This document shows positions 7,465 through 16,777 of a stretch of DNA of 64,000 nucleotides, in pieces. The translations under genes and the position numbers were made by a program. Every line of letters begins with the position of its first letter. Position 1 is the first letter of the stretch. A model generated the notes under the pieces. It saw nothing but the letters and a program-made list of their open reading frames with translations, was not told the DNA's origin and did not search any database. Source of the stretch: GM7GCV1 sp965222065 (GTDB lineage Bacteria > Pseudomonadota > Gammaproteobacteria > Pseudomonadales > GM7GCV1). The stretch is taken from positions 2,170,001 to 2,234,000 of the forward strand of contig OZ244933.1 in NCBI GenBank assembly GCA_965222065.1, written 5' to 3'.

Positions 7465-10068
7465 ATGGGTGAAATAGCCAAAGAACTTCTTTCTATTAAT
7501 ATCGAAGACGAGCTGCAGCAGTCCTATCTGGATTACGCCATGAGCGTCATTATCGGGCGTGCACTGCCCGATGTCAGGGATGGCCTGAAACCGGTACACC
7601 GCCGGGTTCTCCATGCCATGAATGACCTGAGCAATGACTGGAACAAACCCTATAAGAAATCTGCCCGCGTTGTTGGTGATGTGATCGGTAAATACCACCC
7701 ACACGGTGATTCCGCTGTCTATGACACCATCGTGCGTATGGCCCAGCCGTTTTCACTGCGGTACATGCTGGTGGATGGCCAGGGTAACTTTGGCTCGATC
7801 GATGGCGACGGTGCCGCGGCGATGCGTTACACCGAAATCCGCATGGCCAAGATTGCCCACGAAATGCTGGCCGATCTCGATAAGGAAACGGTCGATTTCG
7901 TTGACAACTACGATGGCACCGAACGCATTCCCAGTGTGCTGCCTACCCGTGTCCCCAATTTGCTGGTCAATGGTTCCTCAGGTATTGCGGTGGGTATGGC
8001 GACTAATATTCCGCCCCACAATTTAACCGAGGTAATTAACGGTTGTCTGGCCGTTATAGATAACGACGAAATCACCATCGACGAATTGATGGAACACATT
8101 CCGGGGCCTGATTTTCCTACCGGTGCCATTATCAATGGCCGTGCCGGTATTGTGGATGCCTATCGAACCGGTCGCGGGCGAATCTATGTGCGCGCCAAGG
8201 CTGAAGTGATCTATGACGACAAGTCGGGCCGTGATGTCATTATTGTTCATGAAATTCCCTACCAGGTGAACAAGGCGCGCTTGATCGAGAAGATTGCCGA
8301 GCTGGTCAAGGAAAAGAGAATCGAAGGTATTGCTGAACTGCGCGATGAATCCGACAAGGATGGCTTGCGTGTTGTCATTGAAATGAAGCGCGGCGAGTCC
8401 GGCGAAGTGATTCTTAACAACCTCTATGCCCAGACACAGCTACAAACTGTCTTTGGGATTAACACGGTTGCGCTGGTTGATGAACAGCCCAAAACCCTCA
8501 ATCTGAGGGAGCTTTTGGATGCGTTTCTCAAGCACCGGCGTGAAGTCATTACCCGCCGGACACTCTATTTGCTGCGCAAGGCAAGAGAGCGGGGACATAT
8601 TCTCGAAGGCCTGGCTGTTGCCATTTCCAATATTGATCCGGTGATTGCCCTGATCAAGGCATCGCCGACTCCAGTGGAAGCAAAAGAGGCGTTGCTTGCT
8701 CGTGGCTGGGAGCCAGGGAAAGTGTCGGAGATGCTTGAGCGGACGGGTGCAGATGCCTCTCGCCCTGAAGGTCTCTCTGCCGATATGGGAATGCACGATG
8801 GCCTTTACTATTTATCGCCCGAACAGGCCCAGGCCATTCTGGAATTGCGACTGCACCGCCTGACCGGGCTCGAGCACGACAAATTACTGAAGGAATACCA
8901 GGAAAAGCTGGAAGCCATAACCGAGTACCTGGATATCCTGGATAATCCGTCCACGCTGACTGAAGTTATTCGCGAAGAGCTGATTGAGGTTCGCGAAGCC
9001 TATGGCGACGAGCGCCGCAGTGAAATTATTGCCAGCCAACTGGATTTGACCCACGAAGACCTGATCCCGGAAGAAGACCGGGTGGTTACCCTGTCACGCC
9101 AGGGTTATGCCAAGACGCAGCCACTGGCCGATTACCAGGCCCAGCGTCGTGGTGGTATGGGCAAATCATCGACCAACCTGAAGGATGAAGACTGGGTTGA
9201 ACACCTGCTGGTTGCCAGTTCTCACGACACGATTCTGTGCTTTACCGATATGGGCAAGGTCTATTGGCTAAAGGTCTATCAAATCCCCGAGGCGTCGCGG
9301 CAGAGCCGCGGACGTCCCATGGTCAACCTGTTGCCACTGGACGATAACGAGCGCGTTACGAATATTCTCAAGGTAAGTGAATATAGTGATGATCGCTTTA
9401 TCTTTATGGCGACCGCCAGGGGAACGGTCAAGAAAACGGTACTTTCCGCGTTTTCCCGCCCCAGAAGCACCGGGTTGCGGGCGGTTGAACTGGATGAAGA
9501 CGATCACCTGGTGGGCACAGCCATCACCAGTGGCCAGTCTACGGTGATGCTGTTTGCCGATTCCGGCAAGGCAGTTCGCTTTGATGAGAATGATGTTCGA
9601 GCCATGGGCCGCACTGCCCGCGGTGTTCGTGGCATTCGTATTGGAGAAAAAGACGCCGTTATTGCCCTGATCATTCCGGAAGATGGAGGCAAGGTGCTTA
9701 CCGTGAGCCAAAACGGGTTTGGGAAACAGACCCTGATTGACGAATACCCGGTCAAGGGTCGCGGTGGCCTCGGTGTGATTGCCATGCAAACGTCCGAGCG
9801 TAACGGCCCGCTGGTTGGCGCGGTACAGGTTTTTGAAGGTGATGAAGTGATGCTGATCACCAATGGCGGTACCCTGGTAAGGACCAAAACAGATGAAATT
9901 TCTGTTCTGAGCCGTAATACTCAGGGTGTACGTGTTATTCGTCTAAGAGCGGAAGAGCGTTTAATCGCGGTGGAGCGTGTTGAAGAGCGCGATGCCGAGG
10001 ATGAAGCAGACGCCCAGGCGGAAGCAGCGCCCGAGAGAGAAGATAACGGAACGCAGACCGATGGCTAA
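7465..10068 (+). CDS. gyrA: DNA gyrase subunit A
   Basis: The breakage-reunion subunit of DNA gyrase, 867 residues against 875 in E. coli. Residue numbering matches E. coli at the N-terminus: the active-site tyrosine is Y122 in MRYTEIRM, and the quinolone-resistance region keeps S83 and D87 in YHPHGDSAVYDT, the susceptible form. The C-terminal domain carries the GyrA box as QRRGGMGK and ends in an acidic tail rich in D and E, usual for the family. Its stop lies inside the first codons of pheA (8-nt overlap), so the two are co-transcribed. GAGGA precedes the ATG. Confidence 0.97.
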   Translation: MGEIAKELLSINIEDELQQSYLDYAMSVIIGRALPDVRDGLKPVHRRVLHAMNDLSNDWNKPYKKSARVVGDVIGKYHPHGDSAVYDTIVRMAQPFSLRYMLVDGQGNFGSIDGDGAAAMRYTEIRMAKIAHEMLADLDKETVDFVDNYDGTERIPSVLPTRVPNLLVNGSSGIAVGMATNIPPHNLTEVINGCLAVIDNDEITIDELMEHIPGPDFPTGAIINGRAGIVDAYRTGRGRIYVRAKAEVIYDDKSGRDVIIVHEIPYQVNKARLIEKIAELVKEKRIEGIAELRDESDKDGLRVVIEMKRGESGEVILNNLYAQTQLQTVFGINTVALVDEQPKTLNLRELLDAFLKHRREVITRRTLYLLRKARERGHILEGLAVAISNIDPVIALIKASPTPVEAKEALLARGWEPGKVSEMLERTGADASRPEGLSADMGMHDGLYYLSPEQAQAILELRLHRLTGLEHDKLLKEYQEKLEAITEYLDILDNPSTLTEVIREELIEVREAYGDERRSEIIASQLDLTHEDLIPEEDRVVTLSRQGYAKTQPLADYQAQRRGGMGKSSTNLKDEDWVEHLLVASSHDTILCFTDMGKVYWLKVYQIPEASRQSRGRPMVNLLPLDDNERVTNILKVSEYSDDRFIFMATARGTVKKTVLSAFSRPRSTGLRAVELDEDDHLVGTAITSGQSTVMLFADSGKAVRFDENDVRAMGRTARGVRGIRIGEKDAVIALIIPEDGGKVLTVSQNGFGKQTLIDEYPVKGRGGLGVIAMQTSERNGPLVGAVQVFEGDEVMLITNGGTLVRTKTDEISVLSRNTQGVRVIRLRAEERLIAVERVEERDAEDEADAQAEAAPEREDNGTQTDG

Positions 10069-11158
10069 TGACAAGCAGCTAAGTGAGTTGCGCAACCAGA
10101 TAGATGAGCTGGACTCCCGGATACTCGACCTGATTAACCAGCGTGCCCGCTGTGCGCAGGAAGTGGCCGAAGTAAAGCTGGCGACCCTGGGTGAGGATGA
10201 GGAAGCCATCTTTTATCGTCCCGAGCGGGAAGCCCAGGTGCTTACCCGAATCATGGAAAGTAACCCCGGGCCTTTATCCAATGAAGAAGTTGCCCGGCTT
10301 TTCCGCGAAATTATGTCCGCCTGCCTGGCACTGGAGAAACCGACAACGGTTGCCTATCTTGGGCCCGAGGGGACTTTCACCCAACAGGCTTCGCTCAAGC
10401 ATTTCGGCCACAGCTCGGTGGTACGCCCCATGTCGACCATTGACCAGGTTTTCCGTGAGGTAGAGGCCGGAGCGGTGGATTATGGCGTGGTACCGGTAGA
10501 AAATTCGTCTGAAGGTATCGTTAGCCATACGCTCGACAGCTTTATGCATTCTGATCTTAAGATCGTGGGCGAAGTCGAGTTGCGGATACACCATAACCTG
10601 ATGATATCCACCAATACCGACCCGAAAAAAATTACCCGGGTTTATTCACACTCGCAAACGCTGGCCCAGTGCCGCCGCTGGCTGGATGAAAATTATCCGG
10701 GCGTGGATCGCATCGCTGTAAACAGCAATGCAGAAGCAGCAAAACGTGTCCGCGGTGAGTGGAACAGCGCGGCGATTGCCGGAGATATTGCGGCAGAGCT
10801 CTATGATTTAAAAATACTCAATGAGCGCATAGAGGATCGTCCTGACAATACCACCCGTTTTTTGATTATTGGTCGTGAAATGGCGGAACCCAGTGGTCGT
10901 GACAAAACCTCGGTGATGCTGTCTGCGCGCAACAAGCCGGGTGCCTTGCTCGAATTGCTGGCGCCTTTTAAGGAGCGTCAAATAGATCTGACGCGACTGG
11001 AAACCCGTCCTTCTCCTACGCAAAAGTGGAGCTATGTTTTCTTCCTGGATTTTGCGGCCCATGTAAAAGACGCCGATGTTCAGGAAGCGCTCAACCGTCT
11101 GGTCGAAAGTGGCTGTGAAGTGAAGGTGCTAGGCTCCTATCCTGTTGCCGTCCTTTAG
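10061..11158 (+). CDS. pheA: Bifunctional chorismate mutase / prephenate dehydratase (P-protein)
   Basis: 365 residues in three parts: an AroQ-type chorismate mutase (about 1-90, with LRNQIDELDSRILDLINQRA), a prephenate dehydratase (about 93-270, with YLGPEGTFTQQA and the catalytic NTTRFLIIG motif) and a C-terminal ACT domain for phenylalanine feedback (KPGALLELL and LETRPS in place of the commoner ESRP). It makes phenylpyruvate from chorismate. The ATG at 10061 gives the family length; a longer frame starting at 9977 lies inside gyrA and is rejected. serC, which sits between gyrA and pheA in Pseudomonas, is absent, as is hisC downstream. Confidence 0.95.
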   Translation: MANDKQLSELRNQIDELDSRILDLINQRARCAQEVAEVKLATLGEDEEAIFYRPEREAQVLTRIMESNPGPLSNEEVARLFREIMSACLALEKPTTVAYLGPEGTFTQQASLKHFGHSSVVRPMSTIDQVFREVEAGAVDYGVVPVENSSEGIVSHTLDSFMHSDLKIVGEVELRIHHNLMISTNTDPKKITRVYSHSQTLAQCRRWLDENYPGVDRIAVNSNAEAAKRVRGEWNSAAIAGDIAAELYDLKILNERIEDRPDNTTRFLIIGREMAEPSGRDKTSVMLSARNKPGALLELLAPFKERQIDLTRLETRPSPTQKWSYVFFLDFAAHVKDADVQEALNRLVESGCEVKVLGSYPVAVL

Positions 11159-11170
11159 TATGGCTCTAGT

Positions 11171-12091
11171 GTGACTACTAATAGTGCGCCTATAAAAAGT
11201 ATGCCTATGAAAAATCTTGTCGTTCTGGGCTCGGGCCTGATTGGTGGAAGTGTCGCCAAAGCTGCACGTCAGGCGGGCTTGGCGGAGACAGTCACAGTAT
11301 TCAATCGTCAACTGGAAACCAGTAATCGCGCTGTTGATTTGGGCATTGCGGACCATGGATGTGACTACAGTCAATTGCCTGGGGTTTGTTCAACGCTGGT
11401 TTCAGGTGACCTGGTACTGGTTGCGGTTCCTGTTTACAGCTATGCCAGTGTTTTTAGCCAGTTGGGCGATTTAATTCCCGAGGGCGTAATTCTGACAGAT
11501 GTCGGCAGCACGAAGGCGGAAGTCGTGGACGCGGCCAGAAGCAACTGGAAAGGTGATCTGGCCTGCTTTGTTCCCGGTCATCCTATTGCGGGCTCGGAAA
11601 AATCGGGGGTGGAAGCCGCCGATGCCCAGCTTTTTCAACAACGGCGTACCATTGTTACCCCGTTACCAGAAAATTCTGAATCGGCAGTTTCACTGGTCAG
11701 GAACTTCTGGGAAGCATTGGGCGCTGAAGTCGATATGATGGATGTCGGGCATCATGATGAAATTCTTGCTGCTACCAGTCATCTTCCTCATCTACTTGCC
11801 TATGGCCTGGTCGATTCACTGGTGACCCTGGACCAAAAAACCGAGGTCTTTCGTTATGCCGCTGGAGGATTTCGTGATTTTACCCGTATCGCTGAGTCTG
11901 ACCCGGTCATGTGGCGTGACATATTCCTCGCCAATCGCGATGCCTTGCTCAAACAGCTGGAAAACTTTGAAGACCATTTGAAAGAGCTTCATCAGGCCAT
12001 TCTGGATGGAGATTCAGAAACCATCGAGACCATACTCGAGAGGGCGCAGGCCGCACGTAAGGTGTTTTCCGAAACCAGCTCGGATAACTAG
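11171..12091 (+). CDS. tyrA: Prephenate dehydrogenase
   Basis: An NAD(P)-dependent oxidative decarboxylase that turns prephenate (or arogenate) into the tyrosine precursor. A Rossmann motif NLVVLGSGLIGGSVAKAA starts the protein, followed by LTDVGSTKAEV, GHPIAGSEKSGVEA and ATSHLPHLLAY, the histidine motifs of the active site. The start is unclear: GTG at 11171 (306 residues), or ATG at 11201 or 11207, none with a good ribosome binding site. The first fixed motif begins just after 11207, so up to 12 residues may be dispensable. In Pseudomonas this domain is fused to AroA; here the two are separate genes 53 nt apart. Confidence 0.92.
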   Translation: MTTNSAPIKSMPMKNLVVLGSGLIGGSVAKAARQAGLAETVTVFNRQLETSNRAVDLGIADHGCDYSQLPGVCSTLVSGDLVLVAVPVYSYASVFSQLGDLIPEGVILTDVGSTKAEVVDAARSNWKGDLACFVPGHPIAGSEKSGVEAADAQLFQQRRTIVTPLPENSESAVSLVRNFWEALGAEVDMMDVGHHDEILAATSHLPHLLAYGLVDSLVTLDQKTEVFRYAAGGFRDFTRIAESDPVMWRDIFLANRDALLKQLENFEDHLKELHQAILDGDSETIETILERAQAARKVFSETSSDN

Positions 12092-12144
12092 TCAGCAAAC
12101 AACCACATTAGCTTAAACATAGCTTTATACCCAAGGTTTTAAAT

Positions 12145-13461
12145 ATGTCTTCATCGGATTTGACATTTATCTCCAGCCCGTCCGCCAACTTGAATGGCTC
12201 ATTCCGGGTAGCCGGCGATAAATCAATTTCACATCGTTCAATCATGCTGGGCAGTTTGGCCGAGGGAACCACGCGAGTGTCCGGATTTCTTGAAGGTGAA
12301 GATGCCTTGTCGACCCTGGCAGCGTTTCGCGCCATGGGTGTGAAGATAACCGATCCCGTGGAGGGCAAGCTGGAAATCCAGGGCGTGGGCATGAGAGGCC
12401 TGAAACAGCCGCAAGCGCCTCTGGATATGGGAAATTCAGGCACTTCCATGCGGTTGCTTGCCGGACTGCTCTCTGGCCAGAGCTTTGACAGCACCCTGAT
12501 TGGGGATGAATCCCTGAGCAAGCGGCCCATGTCGCGTGTGGCGGCCCCCTTGTCGTTAATGGGCGGGCAAATACTGACAACAGAAGGTGGTCGTCCCCCG
12601 TTGCAAATCAAGGGAGGAAAGTATCTGGTGGGCATTGAATACCCCATGCCTATGGCCAGTGCCCAGGTGAAATCCTGCATTTTGCTTGCCGGACTTTACG
12701 CGGAAGGTGAGACAGCGGTTATTGAACCGGCACCGACGCGGGATCATACCGAACGCATGTTGCGAGCATTCGGTTACGAAGTTAATACAGACGGCGCACG
12801 TATCAGCTTGCGCAGTGGCGGAAAATTAACGGCCTGCGATCTGGATATTCCTGCAGATATTTCTTCGGCTGCCTTTTTTATGGTGGCGGCCTGTATCGCG
12901 GAAGGCACGGAAATTGTGCTTGAGCATGTGGGAGTGAATCCTACACGCGACGGAGTGATTACTATACTGAGACTCATGGGGGCAGATTTAACCCTGGAAA
13001 ACCAGCGCATGATTGGTGGTGAGCCTGTCGCGGATATCCGGGTGCGCTCATCTGCGCTAAAAGGAATCCATATCCCCGAGGATCAGGTACCTTTGGCTAT
13101 CGATGAATTTCCGGCATTATTTATTGCCGCGGCATGCGCCGAAGGTACAACTGTGCTTACTGGCGCCGAGGAACTGCGGGTGAAGGAAAGCGATCGCATT
13201 CAGGTGATGGCCGATGGATTGAAAACCCTGAGTATAAAGCACAAGGTAAATCCTGATGGTATTGAAATACAGGGCGGACAGATGAAAGGTGGCAAAGTCG
13301 ATTCCCACGGAGACCACCGAATTGCTATGGCCTTTGCTGTCGCCGGTATTCGAGCCAAAAAACCGGTGGAAATACTCAACTGTAAAAATGTCGCGACATC
13401 GTTCCCTAACTTTGTTGAACTTGCCAATGCAACCGGAATGAGTATTGAAACGGTCGGGTAA
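12145..13461 (+). CDS. aroA: 3-phosphoshikimate 1-carboxyvinyltransferase (EPSP synthase)
   Basis: EPSP synthase, 438 residues, sixth step of the shikimate pathway. Substrate-binding motifs: GDKSISHRSIMLGSLAEG near the N-terminus, GNSGTSMRLLAGLLSGQ, ESLSKRPMSRVAAPL, then LRVKESDRIQ and HGDHRIAMAF. The sequence is of the type fused to TyrA in pseudomonads and is closer to the class II enzymes than to the E. coli class I enzyme (which has GSKSVSNRALLLAAL). An AAGG sits about 8 nt before the ATG. The cmk start follows 13 nt after the stop. Confidence 0.95.
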   Translation: MSSSDLTFISSPSANLNGSFRVAGDKSISHRSIMLGSLAEGTTRVSGFLEGEDALSTLAAFRAMGVKITDPVEGKLEIQGVGMRGLKQPQAPLDMGNSGTSMRLLAGLLSGQSFDSTLIGDESLSKRPMSRVAAPLSLMGGQILTTEGGRPPLQIKGGKYLVGIEYPMPMASAQVKSCILLAGLYAEGETAVIEPAPTRDHTERMLRAFGYEVNTDGARISLRSGGKLTACDLDIPADISSAAFFMVAACIAEGTEIVLEHVGVNPTRDGVITILRLMGADLTLENQRMIGGEPVADIRVRSSALKGIHIPEDQVPLAIDEFPALFIAAACAEGTTVLTGAEELRVKESDRIQVMADGLKTLSIKHKVNPDGIEIQGGQMKGGKVDSHGDHRIAMAFAVAGIRAKKPVEILNCKNVATSFPNFVELANATGMSIETVG

Positions 13462-13474
13462 TGGGTGCAACCGG

Positions 13475-14230
13475 ATGACAGAGATGACAGCTCAGGTAAT
13501 TTGTGTCGATGGCCCCAGTGGTTCTGGAAAAGGCACATTGGCGCGAAACCTGGCCTCCAGGCTGGGTTATTGGTATCTGGATAGTGGTGCGCTTTACCGC
13601 ATCGTGGCCGTGATCGCCCGGCATCAGGGGATTGCGATGGACGATATCAAAGGATTGGCCAATCTGGCGGGAAATATACGGGTTCTGTTTAAAGGCGATC
13701 AGGTTTTCTATAAAGGCGAGGATTTGTCTCCGGAAATTCGACTGGAAACCGCAGGAGAGCTGGCTTCCCAAATAGCTGCTTACCCGGAAGTCCGTGAAGC
13801 GCTGGTAAATACCCAGCGCTCCTATGCAGAAAAGCCTGGACTGGTTGCCGATGGTCGCGATATGGGTACCCAGATCTTCCCCAAAGCCCCGTTAAAAATT
13901 TTCCTGACTGCCTCCGCGGAAGAGCGTGCTCGGCGACGGTTAAAACAGTTGGGAGAGTTGGCCGAAAAAAATGGCGGGACCGAAGAAAAAAATCCTGATA
14001 ACCAGCTGAAAAACAAAGACTTGAACCATTTTGAGAGCAGTGATAGTCTGCGCGCCCTCGTAAAAGACATCCAGGCTCGAGACGAGCGCGACCGGAACCG
14101 GGAAACCAGTCCCCTTCGCCCCGCCGAAGATGCCATTGAGATCGACTGTACGAGCATGTCGATTGACGAAGTTCTCGATAAGGTTCTGACACTTTGGAAT
14201 CGGGTAGGGAACGTCGCCTCCGAAGCTTGA
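13475..14230 (+). CDS. cmk: Cytidylate kinase, with an insertion
   Basis: Phosphorylates CMP and dCMP. The P-loop VDGPSGSGKGT starts about 10 residues in; YLDSGALYRIVA, VADGRDMGTQIFP and ARDERDRNR follow. At 251 residues it is 20-30 longer than usual. The excess is a hydrophilic Asn/Lys/Glu-rich stretch (about residues 161-183, NGGTEEKNPDNQLKNKDLN and nearby) just after the arginines of the LID region and before RALVKDIQARDERD. The start is ATG 13475 or ATG 13484; a TTG at 13445 inside aroA is less likely. It lies between aroA and rpsA, the usual order. Confidence 0.93.
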   Translation: MTEMTAQVICVDGPSGSGKGTLARNLASRLGYWYLDSGALYRIVAVIARHQGIAMDDIKGLANLAGNIRVLFKGDQVFYKGEDLSPEIRLETAGELASQIAAYPEVREALVNTQRSYAEKPGLVADGRDMGTQIFPKAPLKIFLTASAEERARRRLKQLGELAEKNGGTEEKNPDNQLKNKDLNHFESSDSLRALVKDIQARDERDRNRETSPLRPAEDAIEIDCTSMSIDEVLDKVLTLWNRVGNVASEA

Positions 14231-14375
14231 CGACATACAAAGTGTAATCAGGGTTACCCGCCAGACCTGGGCCTCTGTTTACAGTGTTAAATTGGACCAC
14301 TCTTACTGGCTGAGTGGCGGGGTTCGTTTCATCCAGTTTCATTGATGAAACCCCCTTATTCATAGGTAATTCTTA

Positions 14376-16058
14376 ATGAGCGAAAGTTTCGCAGAACTCT
14401 TTGAAGAGAGCTTAAAAAGCGTTGAAATGACGCCGGGTTCTATTGTCACCGGTGTTGTCATTGATATTGACCAGGACTGGGTGACAGTTCACGCAGGCCT
14501 CAAATCTGAAGGCATTATCCCGGTTAACCAGTTTGTAAACGAAGAAGGTGAAGTCGCTATTGAAGTCGGCGACGAAGTTCAGGTAGCCCTGGAAGCGGTT
14601 GAAGACGGCTTTGGGTTGACCCGCCTTTCTCGTGAAAAAGCCCAGCGCATTGAAACCTGGGCCGAGCTCGAAAAAGCCCACGATTCCGAAGACGTGGTTA
14701 CCGGCCTTATCACCGGTAAAGTCAAGGGTGGTTTCACTGTTGATATCCGAGGTGTACGTGCCTTCCTGCCAGGTTCCCTGGTCGATGTCCGTCCTGCTCG
14801 TGAATCAACACACTTGGAAGGCCAGTCCCTGGAATTTAAACTGATCAAACTTGACCAGAAGCGCAACAATGTTGTGGTTTCACGTCGTGCGGTTCTCGAA
14901 AGTGTGAACAGCGAAGAGCGCGAAGCGCTGCTGGAATCACTGGAAGAAGGCGCTATCGTCAAGGGTATTGTCAAAAACCTTACCGATTACGGTGCGTTTG
15001 TGGACCTGGGTGGTATCGACGGTCTTCTGCACATCACCGATATGGCCTGGAAGCGCATCAAGCACCCATCTGAAATGATTGAAGTCGGTCAGGAACTGGA
15101 CGTACGTGTCCTGAAGTTCGACCGTGAGCGCAATCGTGTTTCCCTGGGGCTGAAGCAATTGGGCGATGACCCCTGGGTCAACGTTCAGGAACGCTACCCC
15201 GAAGGCGCCAAGGTAATGGCACGGGTAACCAACCTGACAGACTACGGCTGTTTTGCCGAGCTGGAAGATGGCATCGAAGGTCTGGTTCACGTTTCCGAAA
15301 TGGACTGGACCAACAAGAATATCCATCCATCCAAAGTTGTTCAGGTAGGTGACGAAGTTGAAGTCATGATTCTGGATATCGATTCCGAGCGCCGTCGTGT
15401 GTCTCTGGGTATCAAGCAATGTCACCAGAATCCATGGGAAGCCTTCTCCGAGAAGTTCTCCAAAGGCGACAAGGTATCCGGAAGCATCAAGTCGATCACC
15501 GACTTTGGTATTTTCATTGGTCTCGATGGCAACATCGATGGTCTGGTTCACCTGTCAGATCTTTCCTGGAATGAGGAAGGCGAAGAAGCAGTTCGTAACT
15601 TCAAGAAAGGCGAAGAAGTGGAAGCCGTTATCCTGTCGATTGATGCCGAGCGCGAGCGTATCTCTCTGGGTATCAAGCAGCTTTCCGATGATCCGTTCTC
15701 TGACTACGTCAATGCCAATGACAAGGGTTCCATCGTCAAAGGCACCGTAAAAGAAGTCGATGCGAAAGCGGCCGTGATCACTCTTGGCGAAGAAATAGAA
15801 GGCGTATTGAAAGCGTCTGATATTAGCCGTGAGAAGGTTGAAGACGCGCGTAACGTCCTCAATGTCGGTGACGAAGTTGAAGTCAAGATTGTTTCTGTTG
15901 ATCGCAAGAACCGTAACCTGGTTCTTTCTATCAAGGCCAAGGAGGCAGATGAAGAGAAACAGGCCGTTCGTGATCACCGTAAAGCTGAGGCCGAAAGCGC
16001 CGCGCCAGCGACCCTGGGTGATCTGATTAAGGCCCAAATGGAAAACCAGGACAAGTAA
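14376..16058 (+). CDS. rpsA: 30S ribosomal protein S1
   Basis: 560 residues (557 in E. coli), with six S1 RNA-binding repeats. The later ones are easy to see as GAFVDLGGIDGLLHITDMAW, a second with GCFAELEDGIEGLVHVSEMDW, a third with GIFIGLDGNIDGLVHLSDLSW and a final more diverged one with AAVITLGEEIEGVLKASDIS. S1 brings mRNA to the small subunit, mainly for messages with weak Shine-Dalgarno sites. The 145-nt region before the start probably holds its own promoter and autoregulatory leader. A clear intrinsic terminator follows the stop. Confidence 0.97.
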   Translation: MSESFAELFEESLKSVEMTPGSIVTGVVIDIDQDWVTVHAGLKSEGIIPVNQFVNEEGEVAIEVGDEVQVALEAVEDGFGLTRLSREKAQRIETWAELEKAHDSEDVVTGLITGKVKGGFTVDIRGVRAFLPGSLVDVRPARESTHLEGQSLEFKLIKLDQKRNNVVVSRRAVLESVNSEEREALLESLEEGAIVKGIVKNLTDYGAFVDLGGIDGLLHITDMAWKRIKHPSEMIEVGQELDVRVLKFDRERNRVSLGLKQLGDDPWVNVQERYPEGAKVMARVTNLTDYGCFAELEDGIEGLVHVSEMDWTNKNIHPSKVVQVGDEVEVMILDIDSERRRVSLGIKQCHQNPWEAFSEKFSKGDKVSGSIKSITDFGIFIGLDGNIDGLVHLSDLSWNEEGEEAVRNFKKGEEVEAVILSIDAERERISLGIKQLSDDPFSDYVNANDKGSIVKGTVKEVDAKAAVITLGEEIEGVLKASDISREKVEDARNVLNVGDEVEVKIVSVDRKNRNLVLSIKAKEADEEKQAVRDHRKAEAESAAPATLGDLIKAQMENQDK

Positions 16059-16079
16059 GTTCCGGTCACCAGTAATTAA

Positions 16080-16106
16080 ACGGCTCCAGTTTGGGGCCGT
16101 TTTTTT
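16080..16106 (+). terminator. Intrinsic terminator of rpsA
   Basis: ACGGCTCC and GGGGCCGT pair (one G-U) around a five-base loop and are followed by six T. It lies 21 nt after the rpsA stop and before ihfB. Confidence 0.85.
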
Positions 16107-16184
16107 ACAAATTTCTATATATTTCAGTAAATTAAGTAAATATTTACCTAGCCCAAAGTTATTTTTTTGGGGTAAAGTAGACAA

Positions 16185-16463
16185 ATGACCAAATCTGAAC
16201 TCATTGACCGAATTGCCTATAAGCAGGATCAACTACCTGCCCGCGATGTCGACTTTGCTGTAAAAAGCATTATCGAAATGATGTCCGAGCAGTTGGCGCA
16301 TGGAAATCGCATTGAAATTCGAGGCTTTGGTAGCTTCAGTTTGCACTACCGTGCACCTCGTGTAGGTCGCAATCCAAAAACTGGCGATTCCGTTCAGTTG
16401 ACTGGCAAGTACGTGCCGCATTTTAAGCCGGGGAAGGAGCTTCGAAACCGCGTCAACGACTAA
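16185..16463 (+). CDS. ihfB: Integration host factor subunit beta
   Basis: 92 residues, the normal length. It pairs with IhfA to bend DNA at specific sites in recombination, replication and transcription. Visible: helical N-terminus MTKSELIDRIA, then IEIRGFGSFSLHYRAPRVGR and the minor-groove arm containing GRNPKTGDSV, ending in HFKPGKELRNRVN. It has its own upstream AT-rich region (16107-16184) after the rpsA terminator, so it may be transcribed separately. The gene order rpsA-ihfB-lapA-lapB-pyrF is conserved in gammaproteobacteria. Confidence 0.96.
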   Translation: MTKSELIDRIAYKQDQLPARDVDFAVKSIIEMMSEQLAHGNRIEIRGFGSFSLHYRAPRVGRNPKTGDSVQLTGKYVPHFKPGKELRNRVND

Positions 16464-16777
16464 TGAGCTAGTTTGCTAGCTCTAGCTTCGTTAAGACCGT
16501 TTTCGAAAGTACTCATTTATCAGTTCATAAACTCCGTATTTCTCAAACGGCCTTGCTTCGCTATAGCGTCACCACTGACGCTCATTAGCATTACGATTTC
16601 CCCTGGGTTTATAAACAGCACTTCATCAGTAAATTTTGCCTCGCTGTTTCTTTGTCGAAAACGCTAAACTGTCGAACACTTTCATTTAAGTCTTTCTTAT
16701 ACGCACTCTCTTTGTGAGAGAAATCATCGGTCAAATCAATTATCCTTGTCATAAGAAATATTCGTCCGGAGTTTTTT
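16464..16777. other. 314-nt gap with three short perfect hairpins
   Basis: T-rich stretch between ihfB and lapA with no convincing gene. It holds GAGCTAG/CTAGCTC (16465-16482, 4-nt loop) right after the ihfB stop, AGCGTCA/TGACGCT (16565-16582, 4-nt loop) and CTCTC/GAGAG (16706-16720). None has a T run, so none looks like a normal intrinsic terminator. A 64-codon frame at 16473-16667 has no ribosome binding site and no recognisable protein. A lapA promoter or small RNA is possible but not shown. Confidence 0.4.

Noticed and set aside
13689..14363. Open frame of 224 codons opposite cmk
   Set aside because: Shadow of cmk and the rpsA leader; no recognisable domain.
16473..16667. Possible small gene in the ihfB-lapA gap
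   Set aside because: No ribosome binding site, atypical composition and no recognisable protein; treated as non-coding.
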